DNA of 12,431 nucleotides from SURF-21 sp964592775 (GTDB lineage Bacteria > Actinomycetota > Geothermincolia > Geothermincolales > RBG-13-55-18), in the NCBI GenBank assembly GCA_964592775.1, contig CAZQFX010000086.1, positions 1 through 12,431 on the forward strand, read 5' to 3'. The notes under the pieces were generated by a model, which was given only the letters and a program-made list of their open reading frames with translations, was not told the DNA's origin and did not search any database. Both the position numbers and the translations under genes were made by a program. The first letter of the stretch is position 1. Each line of letters begins with the position of its first letter. Shown one piece after another: positions 1 to 6,445 of the stretch.

Positions 1-142
1 GTGGCTTTCATGGCCTCATCCCCCCAATCAGATCGTTACATGTATGTCGATATCATGCAATCGGCCCGACCTTCTCCGTGACCGCTTCCCGACGGAGCCC
101 GAAAGGCGGATGACCGAGTGGCAGGAGACCGTTCGCGAGACA

Positions 143-859
143 TCAGGCCCCGATATACGCCTTCTTCACTTCCTCGTTGCCGGCGAGTTCCTCCGCCGAT
201 CCCTCCAGCACGATGCGGCCGTTCTCCAGCACGTAGCCCCGCGAGGATATGCCCAGGGCCATGCTGGCGTTCTGCTCCGAGAGGAAGACGGTGACCCCCC
301 TGCGGTTGATATCCGTTATGGTCTCCATGATCTTGGAGACGATCAGGGGAGCCAGCCCCAGCGAAGGTTCGTCCAGCAACAGCAGCCTCGGCCTGCTCAT
401 CATGGCCCGCCCGATGGCCAGCATCTGCTGCTCGCCGCCGGAGAGCGTGCCGGCGTCCTGGTCGCCGCGCTCCCCCAGGATGGGGAAGAGCTCGTATACC
501 TCTTTGAGCGCGTCCCCCACGCCCGCCTTGTCCTTGTGGCGGGTATAGGCGCCCATCATGAGGTTCTTCTTCACCGAGAGGCGCGGGAAGAGCTTGCGCC
601 CCTCGGGGCAAAGGGAGATGCCCATGCGCACGATCCTGTCCGCGCTCTTCCGGCTGATGACCTCGCCCTCGAAGTCGATGGCGCCCATTGCCGGCTTGAT
701 CAATCCGTTGATGGTCTTGAAAAGGGTGGACTTGCCGGCCCCGTTGGCGCCGAGCAGGCATATGAGCTCGCCCTCGCCGATGCCCAGGGAGATCCCGCTG
801 AGCACCTCGTGCTTCCCTATATTGCAATGGACGTCCTGCAACTCAAGCAATGCACTCAC
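143..859 (-). CDS. livF: Branched-chain amino acid-type ABC transporter ATP-binding protein LivF
   Basis: This is the second ATPase of a HAAT-family importer. It binds and hydrolyses ATP at the cytoplasmic face of the LivH/LivM channel. The 238-residue length is normal for LivF. Visible motifs are Walker A GANGAGKST (residues 37-45), signature LSGGEQQ (139-145), Walker B LLLLDEP (159-165) and the LivF-typical SEQNA segment (194-198) where other ABC ATPases carry the switch histidine. Translation starts at a GTG inside the 3' end of livG, overlapping it by 17 bp in another frame. GAGG lies a few bases upstream, which suggests translational coupling. It is the last gene of the livJHMGF cassette. 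No convincing terminator follows in the 142 bases to the window edge, only a weak 6-bp inverted repeat (74-79/92-97) without a T tract. The family is certain; the transported substrate cannot be read from this subunit. Confidence 0.95.
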   Translation of the reverse strand: MSALLELQDVHCNIGKHEVLSGISLGIGEGELICLLGANGAGKSTLFKTINGLIKPAMGAIDFEGEVISRKSADRIVRMGISLCPEGRKLFPRLSVKKNLMMGAYTRHKDKAGVGDALKEVYELFPILGERGDQDAGTLSGGEQQMLAIGRAMMSRPRLLLLDEPSLGLAPLIVSKIMETITDINRRGVTVFLSEQNASMALGISSRGYVLENGRIVLEGSAEELAGNEEVKKAYIGA

Positions 860-1607
860 CCAGATATGCCTCGATCACCGCGGGGTCGTCACATACACGC
901 TGCGGTTCGCCCTCCGCTATCTTCACGCCGAAGTTCAGGGCCACGATGCGGTCCGCCAGGCTCATGACCATGCGCATCTTATGCTCGATGACGCAGACCG
1001 TGATGCCCTTGGCGCGTATGCGGTCTATCAGCGCGATGATATTGTCGGTCTCGCCCATGCCCACGCCGCCGGTGGGCTCGTCCAGGAGGAGCAGCTTGGG
1101 GTCCCCCATGAGGGCCACCCCGATGGCCAGCCTCTTCTGCGCCTCCTGGGGGATGGAGCCTGCCGGCTGGTTGGCGTACTGCCCCAGCCCGGTGAACTCC
1201 AGCACCTCCATCACCTTGGCGGTGGTCTCGTTCTTCTCCCTGCGCATGCGCGGGGTATGCAGGATTACGTCCCAGAACCCGGAGCGCGTGCGCATGCGGC
1301 GCCCGATGACCAGGTTTACGTACAGCGGCAGCTCCTCGAAGAGGGCGGTGGTCTGGAAGGTGCGCGCTATGCCCTCGCGGGCGACGCTGTAGGGCTTCCA
1401 GCCGGTTATGTCCTTCCCCGCGAAGACCACCTTCCCGGAGGTGGGGGGGATGGTGCCGCCGATGAGGTTGAAGAGGGTGCTCTTTCCCGCGCCGTTGGGT
1501 CCGATGATGGCCAGGATATTGCCCTCCTCCAGCTCGAAATCGACCTTGTTCACGGCCACGAGGCCGCCGAACAGCCTGGTAATCCCTTCCACCCGCAAAA
1601 GCGTCAT
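843..1607 (-). CDS. livG: Branched-chain amino acid-type ABC transporter ATP-binding protein LivG
   Basis: This is the first ATPase of the HAAT importer, 254 residues, the usual LivG length. Walker A GPNGAGKST lies at 36-44, Q-loop TFQ at 83-85, Walker B LLLLDEP at 172-178 and the switch histidine in IEH at 207-209. The start is the ATG whose last bases form an ATGA overlap with the livM stop codon (4-bp overlap). The same frame stays open far upstream, but that part lies antiparallel-free inside livM and has no family resemblance, so the long frame is rejected. The ABC signature is odd: where LivG proteins normally read LxYGQQRR, this protein reads SIPQEAQKR (151-159), so the key glycine and serine are missing. 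LivF in the same operon has an intact signature, so the heterodimer could be asymmetric. The family call is certain; the meaning of the altered signature is open. Confidence 0.95.
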   Translation of the reverse strand: MTLLRVEGITRLFGGLVAVNKVDFELEEGNILAIIGPNGAGKSTLFNLIGGTIPPTSGKVVFAGKDITGWKPYSVAREGIARTFQTTALFEELPLYVNLVIGRRMRTRSGFWDVILHTPRMRREKNETTAKVMEVLEFTGLGQYANQPAGSIPQEAQKRLAIGVALMGDPKLLLLDEPTGGVGMGETDNIIALIDRIRAKGITVCVIEHKMRMVMSLADRIVALNFGVKIAEGEPQRVCDDPAVIEAYLGECIA

Positions 1608-2596
1608 TCCGGCACTTCCCCCGTCTCGCGTATATGCTTGCCGTACAGGGCCTTCAGCCACTCCCAGAACCGTTTCGCCCCTCCCGCGAGCCCCAAGGGC
1701 ATGTAAATTATCACCACGATGAGGATGAGGCCGAAGATGAGGTAGCGTAACTCCTCGACTCCCTTGATGCCTATCTTCCTCATGTAATCCAGGAGCCAGT
1801 ACAGACCTATAGCGCCCACCACCGGGCCCGAAAGGGTGGCCATCCCCCCGATGAGCAGGAAGATGAGGATGTAGAAAGAGTTGAGGTGCATGGTGATGGT
1901 GGGGTCGAGCTGGCCGTTCTCGATGGCCAGCAGGGATCCCGCCAGCCCCACGAAGAAGCAGCTGACCACGAAGGAGAGCAGCTTGTTGCGGAAGGAGTTT
2001 ATCCCCACCGCCTCCGCCAGGTTCTCGTTGCTGCGGATGGACATGAGGGTCACGCCCAGCAGAGACTTGACGGTGAAGCGCATGACAATCAGCGTCAGCA
2101 CCAGGCAGGCGAGCACGAAATAGTAGCGCGCCCACCTCTGGACGAGGAAGGAGGGCTGGGGGACAGCCTGCCCCAGGATGCCGCCGGAGAGCCAGGTCCA
2201 GTTCTCGAAGACCTTGTACACGATGACGTTGAAACACAGCGTGACGATGGCGAAGTACGGCCCCTTGGTGCGCAGTGAGGGCAGCCCTACGAGAAGGCCG
2301 ATAAGCGCGGTTATCAGGCATGCCAGGGGCAGAGTCAGCCAGAAGTTCAGCCCCACCCTCTCGGCCAGGATGCCGAAGGAATATGCCCCGATGCCCATGA
2401 GCGCCCCGTGGGCCAGGGAGGCCTGCCCGGTGTAGCCGAGGATGAGGTTGAGGCTGAGGGCGGCGATGGCCCAGGCCATGGCCAGGGTCATCACGCGGAG
2501 CTGGTACTTGTCTATCCCGATGGCCTTCAGCCAGGGGAAAGCGGCGGCCAGCCCCAACAGCAGCAGGTACATCCCGGGCTTGGCGAACTTCGTCAC
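1604..2596 (-). CDS. livM: Branched-chain amino acid-type ABC transporter permease LivM
   Basis: This is an integral membrane subunit that forms the translocation path together with LivH. It has 330 residues, typical for LivM, with about eight to ten hydrophobic segments; the first spans roughly residues 9-28. Family hallmarks are GYTGQASLAHGA (54-65), a LivM signature near the N-terminus, PSLRTKGPYFAIVTL (106-120) and a C-terminal LSGPVVGA segment preceding the ATPase-contact region. The start is a GTG. A strong GGGAGGGA ribosome-binding site for it lies within the last codons of livH, only 2 bp separate the livH stop from this start, and the stop overlaps livG by 4 bp. All of this points to one tightly coupled polycistron. 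There are no frameshifts or missing segments. Confidence 0.95.
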   Translation of the reverse strand: MTKFAKPGMYLLLLGLAAAFPWLKAIGIDKYQLRVMTLAMAWAIAALSLNLILGYTGQASLAHGALMGIGAYSFGILAERVGLNFWLTLPLACLITALIGLLVGLPSLRTKGPYFAIVTLCFNVIVYKVFENWTWLSGGILGQAVPQPSFLVQRWARYYFVLACLVLTLIVMRFTVKSLLGVTLMSIRSNENLAEAVGINSFRNKLLSFVVSCFFVGLAGSLLAIENGQLDPTITMHLNSFYILIFLLIGGMATLSGPVVGAIGLYWLLDYMRKIGIKGVEELRYLIFGLILIVVIIYMPLGLAGGAKRFWEWLKALYGKHIRETGEVPE

Positions 2597-2598
2597 CG

Positions 2599-3456
2599 TC
2601 AGTCCCTCCCCCGGAAGAGCCCGGTAGGCCGGATGGCCAGGATGAGGATGAGCACCGCGAAGGCGAAGACGTCCTTGTAGGCGGACGATATATAGGCGAT
2701 GGCCATAGCCTCCAGCACCCCCAGCAGGTACCCTCCCATGATGGCGCCCTTCATGCTGCCCAGGCCGCCGATGACCACGATGACGAAGGCCTTGAGGATG
2801 AGCACGCTCCCCATCTCCGGGGCGATGAAGGCCAGAGGCGCCATGAGCACCGCGGCGGCGGCGGCCAGCGCTGTGGCGATGGCGAAGGTGAGGGCGGAGA
2901 TGCGGTTGACGCTGATGCCCACCAGCGCGGCGCCCTCGCGGTCCTGGGCCACCGCCTCGATGGCCGTGCCCAGGCGCGTGCGCTTGATGAAGAGCTGCAG
3001 CAGCACGATGAGCACGATGGCCCCGATGATGACGATGAGGCGCTGCAGCTCCATGCTGATGCCCGCGAACTGCAGCGTCCTGTCTATGGGCTTGGGAACG
3101 CTCAAGGCGCTGGGCTGGATGCCCCGCACCAGGGTTTCCAGCACCAGGATGAGGCCGATGGCAGCGATGAAGGTGTTGATGTGGGGCTGCCCGCGCAGAG
3201 GGCGGTAGACGGCCCTCTCCACCACCACCCCGGCGACAGCGAGCGCGGCCATGCAGATGAGGAGGGCCAGCCAGTAATTGACGCCGCCCAGGACCGCGAC
3301 GATGTACAGCAGGTAGGCGCCGATCATGTACAGGTGGCCGTGGGCGAAATGGGAGATGTCGAGGATGCCGAGGATGAGGGTGAGGCCGAGGGCCACCATG
3401 ACGTACTGGCTCCCGAGCTGGATGCCTATGACCAGTTGGTTCAAGAAGAAGGACAA
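2599..3456 (-). CDS. livH: Branched-chain amino acid-type ABC transporter permease LivH
   Basis: This is the second channel-forming membrane subunit, 285 residues, a normal LivH length. The conserved N-terminal LivH block GLTLILGILDISHFAHGHLY lies at residues 24-43, and ERAVYRPLR at 80-88 is the usual cytoplasmic loop. The C-terminal half carries the GGLGSMKGAIMGGYLLG motif typical of LivH permeases. The start is a TTG codon (plus-strand CAA at 3454-3456). It is chosen because GGGGAGAGG sits just upstream at good spacing and no ATG or GTG lies nearby in frame. The gene is 149 bp downstream of livJ, and that gap holds a perfect 17-bp stem-loop, so livH could be transcribed at a lower level than livJ. 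It is followed by livM after 2 bp. Confidence 0.95.
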   Translation of the reverse strand: MSFFLNQLVIGIQLGSQYVMVALGLTLILGILDISHFAHGHLYMIGAYLLYIVAVLGGVNYWLALLICMAALAVAGVVVERAVYRPLRGQPHINTFIAAIGLILVLETLVRGIQPSALSVPKPIDRTLQFAGISMELQRLIVIIGAIVLIVLLQLFIKRTRLGTAIEAVAQDREGAALVGISVNRISALTFAIATALAAAAAVLMAPLAFIAPEMGSVLILKAFVIVVIGGLGSMKGAIMGGYLLGVLEAMAIAYISSAYKDVFAFAVLILILAIRPTGLFRGRD

Positions 3457-3531
3457 CTACCTCTCCCCTCGGTATCCCCCCGCGCCGCCGCGTGGTTCGT
3501 TTCTATTCTTTCGGCAAGGAAGCGCTTTCCA

Positions 3532-3570
3532 TTGAGAGGGAAGCCCCCTCGCGGGGGGCTTCCCTCTCAA
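3532..3570 (-). promoter_or_regulatory. Perfect 17-bp stem-loop between livJ and livH
   Basis: Left arm 3532-3548 (TTGAGAGGGAAGCCCCC) is exactly complementary to right arm 3554-3570, with a 5-base loop TCGCG. It lies 35 bp past the livJ stop codon in the transcribed direction. On the minus strand no T tract follows, so it is not a classical intrinsic terminator. Strong hairpins after a binding-protein gene are known to protect the upstream message or attenuate the downstream genes, giving an excess of binding protein over channel. That is the likely role here, by inference from position. Confidence 0.8.
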
Positions 3571-3605
3571 CATGTATACCGGTTCTTTCTATCGTACAGC
3601 GGCCC

Positions 3606-4805
3606 TTATTCGGCCAGCCACCACTGTATCGTCTCCATCTCCACGAACACGCCGTTCTCGACCTTGGTGGCCGTTCCCGGCATCCACAGGGCTCCCGTCT
3701 CGTCGTTGAAGCCCTCGAAGCCCACGGGGTATTCCTCGCCCGAGGTCACGGCCACGCCCGGCTCTGCGAAGCCCGACCGCATGGCGGCGACGTCATCCAC
3801 GCTCTGCGCCGCCTCCATGGCCCTGACCAGTATCCGGAACCCCGTGTAGCAGATGGCGGTCTCCCAGGTGAGCCTGTCGCCGAATTCCGCCTCATACCTC
3901 TCGGCGAAGGGCTTGAGCGCGGGCCACATGTCGAAGGCGTCCTCGACCGGCAGCACTCCGATGGCGCCTTCCAGCTTCTCCATGCCGATGATATTGGCGA
4001 TATCGTCCAGCTTGGCCTGGTCGATGGCGATGAAGCCGCCCTTGAATCCCATGCTCCTGGCCTGATCGATGACCAGGGCCGTCGGTTCCGACGGGCCGCC
4101 GCAGAAGATGACGTCGGGATTGCCGGCGAGCACCGTGGTGAGGTAGGGGGTGAAGTCCGACTCGGTATAATAACTGGCCGGCGCCTTGCCCACTATCTGA
4201 CCCCCGGCTTGCGTCCAGGCCTTCTCCATGGAGGAGCCCCACAGGTCCCCGGCGGCGCCCGTGGTCTGCAGCATTCCCATCTTCTTCCAGCCCTTGCCCA
4301 TGGCCATCTCTATCCACCCCGGTATGTAGATGTAGAACGGCGGCGGCAGGGTCACCATGTATTTGTTTATCGTCGGCGAATAAAGCGGCACGCTGGTGAA
4401 GGCCATGACCAGGAACTCCTCTCCCGGCTTCTCGTTGATGCCGATGAGCGGCCTGATGGTGTGGGCCACCGGGTTCCAGACCACCTGGATGTCTTCCTCC
4501 AGGATGAAGCGCTGGGCGTTGGAGAGAGCCGGCTCCGGCGTGGCCTCGTCATCCCCGGCGAGCAGCTCGAAGACGTAGGTGGTGTCCCCGATGGTGATCC
4601 CGCCTTTTTCATTAATGTCGTCGATGGCCATCTGGATCCCGTCCTCGACGTCCTGCCCGTAAGCGGCGGCTACCCCGCTGAGGGGCGCGCTCAAGCCTAT
4701 TTTCTTCGTGGTCTTGGCGCCAACCCCGTCTTCGGCGCAAGACGCCAAGCCCAGGGTGACCATCATCAAGGCCAGGATCATCGCGATGATCGCTTTCAGA
4801 CGCAT
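3606..4805 (-). CDS. livJ: ABC transporter substrate-binding lipoprotein, LivJ type (periplasmic-binding fold type 1)
   Basis: This is the extracytoplasmic ligand-binding protein that delivers substrate to LivHM. With the chosen start it has 399 residues. Residues 1-22 form a lipoprotein signal peptide (MRLKAI, then a hydrophobic core) ending in the lipobox LASC with the lipidated Cys at 23. The mature part opens with KKIGLSAPLSGVAAAYGQDV, the classic first strand of type 1 binding proteins of the Leu/Ile/Val and amide-binding family. The ATG at 4805 is preceded by AAGGGGGG eight bases upstream. The frame continues 43 codons further to an ATG at 4934 that also has a GGAG five bases before it, but that extension would bury the signal peptide, so the shorter start is preferred. 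The cassette members are livHMGF downstream. The ligand may be an amino acid, amide, urea or carboxylate; sequence alone does not decide. Confidence 0.92.
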   Translation of the reverse strand: MRLKAIIAMILALMMVTLGLASCAEDGVGAKTTKKIGLSAPLSGVAAAYGQDVEDGIQMAIDDINEKGGITIGDTTYVFELLAGDDEATPEPALSNAQRFILEEDIQVVWNPVAHTIRPLIGINEKPGEEFLVMAFTSVPLYSPTINKYMVTLPPPFYIYIPGWIEMAMGKGWKKMGMLQTTGAAGDLWGSSMEKAWTQAGGQIVGKAPASYYTESDFTPYLTTVLAGNPDVIFCGGPSEPTALVIDQARSMGFKGGFIAIDQAKLDDIANIIGMEKLEGAIGVLPVEDAFDMWPALKPFAERYEAEFGDRLTWETAICYTGFRILVRAMEAAQSVDDVAAMRSGFAEPGVAVTSGEEYPVGFEGFNDETGALWMPGTATKVENGVFVEMETIQWWLAE

Positions 4806-5132
4806 GTTCAAAACCCCCCTTGTCCTTAAAGCCTGTGTTCTCAGCCCTTTACGACTTCCCTTTTCTCGGACGGTATTCGGGATAGGGTAGATCCCCTGGC
4901 TCGAGGGAGCGTTATGACCGTGCCCGTTCCGCATGCTATCTCCAGAGTCGATAGTGTTCCCGGGTCTTACGGTTCAGCTAAACGATTGCTGCCATTATGG
5001 ATGGCCTCGCAAAGTGGACTTCGTGCACGCCCCCGGTCTTCCGGTGCTCGCATCACCTCCCCCGCCATGTGATCTCGCCAGTTGACGCCCTCATCTTACC
5101 CAAGCGCAGCCGCATTGAGTGGTAATGAGATC
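4806..5132 (-). promoter_or_regulatory. Long livJ leader region (about 320 nt 5' UTR)
   Basis: If transcription starts just downstream of the -10 box at 5133-5138, livJ has a leader of about 320 nt. It contains a short open frame (5068 down to 4967, 33 codons, with a poorly spaced GGGGGAGG near its second Met) and the alternative in-frame livJ start at 4934. The 33-codon frame has no run of Leu, Ile or Val codons, so classical leucine attenuation is not suggested. I do not recognise a known riboswitch class. Confidence 0.35.
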
Positions 5133-5161
5133 AGTATAACAACGGGCCTGTTATACATCAA
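5133..5161 (-). promoter_or_regulatory. Sigma70-type promoter for the liv operon with internal dyad (candidate operator)
   Basis: Read on the minus strand, a -35 box TTGATG (5156-5161) is followed by a 17-bp spacer and a -10 box TATACT (5133-5138). This is close to the housekeeping consensus with ideal spacing. The interval also holds a perfect inverted repeat, GTATAACA (5134-5141) and TGTTATAC (5149-5156) with a 7-bp spacer. It covers the whole spacer and touches both boxes, so a bound dimer would block polymerase. The target gene is inferred to be livJ, the next gene on this strand. Confidence 0.6.
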
Positions 5162-5487
5162 TCACGTCACTCAAAACCGCCGCCGCCAGCACGAATCTCC
5201 TGCTAGACCTGCAAAAGATTTCTTTGCCCGCGGGTCAACTCCTTCCCTTCATAGCGAAAGAGCTACGACGAATCACCTCATGCCAGGCCGGCCGGCGGAA
5301 GCTTGTGATGCGTTCGTCTGGCGACATCCCGTTCCCGGTCCGCCCTCCGCCGCCAGGGTACCTCGAGTATTGCGTTTCCGGCATCAACCGAGATCAAGAC
5401 AAGACTCGTGAAGGATGCAGAAACGTGGTTCTCGCGCGCAAAGCATGGGCGAAAAGAAGATGAGGATGGTCGAGTCTGAGGAACGGT
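5162..5487. other. Intergenic stretch without a recognisable gene
   Basis: These 326 bases lie between the liv promoter and the 3' end of the gene ending at 5488. Short open frames exist on the plus strand (for example 5082-5411 and 5224-5463). They have no ribosome-binding site of note, no family resemblance and a composition like random frame reading. I see no RNA gene, repeat or clear terminator. Confidence 0.5.
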
Positions 5488-6198
5488 TCAGCGGCGCATC
5501 CTGAAGGTGCCCTGCTGGGCATAAGGCGCGTACGCCTCGCCCTGCGGGGTAGCGGTGAAATCCCCGCTCATCTCGGTTAGCGGGCCCGATACGGTTCCCG
5601 AGAACTCGATCTGCACCGGTATGGCGACCCCGCCGGCGCCGCCCATCTTCAGAATGAGCTGCAGGGTAGCGGTAAATGATGGGTTGCCGTCTTTCCAGGC
5701 ATAGGAGCTGGCGACGACCTCGAACACCTGGGCATAGTCCGGAGGTGAGGATATGGTGCCGTTCTCCTCCAGGATGATGTGGCAGTTGGTGAGGCCGTAT
5801 GCGGACCCCGACATGTCCAGGACCCAGCGTCCGTAGACGTCCTCGTACCCGCCGGGGGGCGGCGTCTCCGGAGCCGCTCCCGCCGGGTCGGGGAAGTCCA
5901 CGACTATTGCATGAGCTTGCCCTCCCGTTCCCGGGATCATGGTTGGGCTTTCCCCTCCCGTTTGCGCGGGGGTCTCCGGCGGCTGCCCGCCCGGGGCTTC
6001 CTCCTCCATCGACGTTTGCTCCGCTTCCTGCCCCGCCAGCGCGGCCCGTTCTCTACCGTTCTCCGAGGAAGGCACGACCCACGCGAGGAGCAGCACCACG
6101 AGCGCGGCGGCGAGAAGCGACGTGCATACCAGTATCCAGAGCCTGCGCCCCCTCCAGCGCCCCGTGAAAGTAAACGGCTGCTCCGCGTCTTCGTGCAT
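5488..6198 (-). CDS. Hypothetical membrane-anchored protein with Pro/Glu/Gly-rich linker and C-terminal beta-rich domain
   Basis: I do not recognise this 236-residue protein. Residues 1-19 are a cytoplasmic-looking, Arg-rich stretch (GRWRGRR). Residues 20-42 form one strong membrane helix, giving an N-in, C-out topology. Residues about 43-118 are low-complexity linker rich in Pro, Glu, Gly, Thr and Ala. Residues 119-236 form a compact domain starting YGRWVLDMSGSAYGLTNC, with alternating hydrophobic pattern and GT/GTV turns that suggest a small beta barrel or sandwich. Its single Cys (139) has no obvious pair in that domain. The chosen ATG has GGGGGA about six bases upstream; an in-frame longer start at 6243 adds 15 Arg-rich residues without better support. 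It stands alone on the minus strand, 248 bp downstream of abfD. A role in envelope sensing or ligand binding is only a guess. Confidence 0.7.
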   Translation of the reverse strand: MHEDAEQPFTFTGRWRGRRLWILVCTSLLAAALVVLLLAWVVPSSENGRERAALAGQEAEQTSMEEEAPGGQPPETPAQTGGESPTMIPGTGGQAHAIVVDFPDPAGAAPETPPPGGYEDVYGRWVLDMSGSAYGLTNCHIILEENGTISSPPDYAQVFEVVASSYAWKDGNPSFTATLQLILKMGGAGGVAIPVQIEFSGTVSGPLTEMSGDFTATPQGEAYAPYAQQGTFRMRR

Positions 6199-6247
6199 GG
6201 TAATCCCCCGCCCTCGTCGTTCCACCGAACGTAAACGTGCCAAGCCA

Positions 6248-6302
6248 GGGTCAGTACCTGAAAATTTGCACTGTCTTCAGTGCGGCTTTTCAGGTCTGAC
6301 CC
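6248..6302. repeat. Imperfect palindromic repeat, GGGTCAG...CTGACCC ends (REP-like copy 1)
   Basis: Left arm 6248-6273 and right arm 6278-6302 pair over about 25 bp around a TCTT loop. The arms match at GGGTCAG, ACCTGAAAA and GCACTG, with one extra T and a three-base mismatch. The outer end shares the GGTCTGACCC core with the element at 11738-11794. It lies between abfD and the hypothetical gene. It is likely a dispersed extragenic palindrome or a remnant of a small mobile element. Confidence 0.65.
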
Positions 6303-6393
6303 CGACGTTTTGCGCCGCCCTGCCGCCAGGTATTTTGGTCGCATCGTGAGACTCAATCGGGCTTGCCACGTCGGCTTCGCCTCCTCGCAACAC

Positions 6394-6416
6394 GGTTTTC
6401 CGCTACGCGAAAAACC
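6394..6416. repeat. Stem-loop just downstream of the abfD stop codon
   Basis: GGTTTTCCGC (6394-6403) pairs with GCGAAAAACC (6407-6416) around a 3-base loop, with one mismatch. It begins about 30 bp past the abfD stop on the transcribed strand. No T run follows on the minus strand, so it would be a non-canonical terminator or a message-end protector. Confidence 0.4.
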
Positions 6417-6445
6417 TGGCTTACGCGATGCAAACCTCCGTACGT

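Noticed and set aside
74..97. CTCCGT/ACGGAG inverted repeat after livF as operon terminator
   Set aside because: Stem of only 6 bp, 12-base loop and no T tract; too weak to call.
1608..2321. Extension of the livG frame far upstream (long minus-strand open frame to 2321)
   Set aside because: It overlaps livM completely, has no LivG-like sequence before the ATG at 1607, and reads as an out-of-frame shadow of livM.
4967..5068. A 33-codon leader frame upstream of livJ as an attenuator peptide
   Set aside because: It has no run of Leu, Ile, Val or other codons, and the purine-rich site before its second Met is spaced too closely.
5082..5463. Two plus-strand open frames (5082-5411, 5224-5463) in the liv upstream gap
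   Set aside because: No ribosome-binding site worth the name, no domain-like pattern, composition of random reading; one overlaps the liv promoter.
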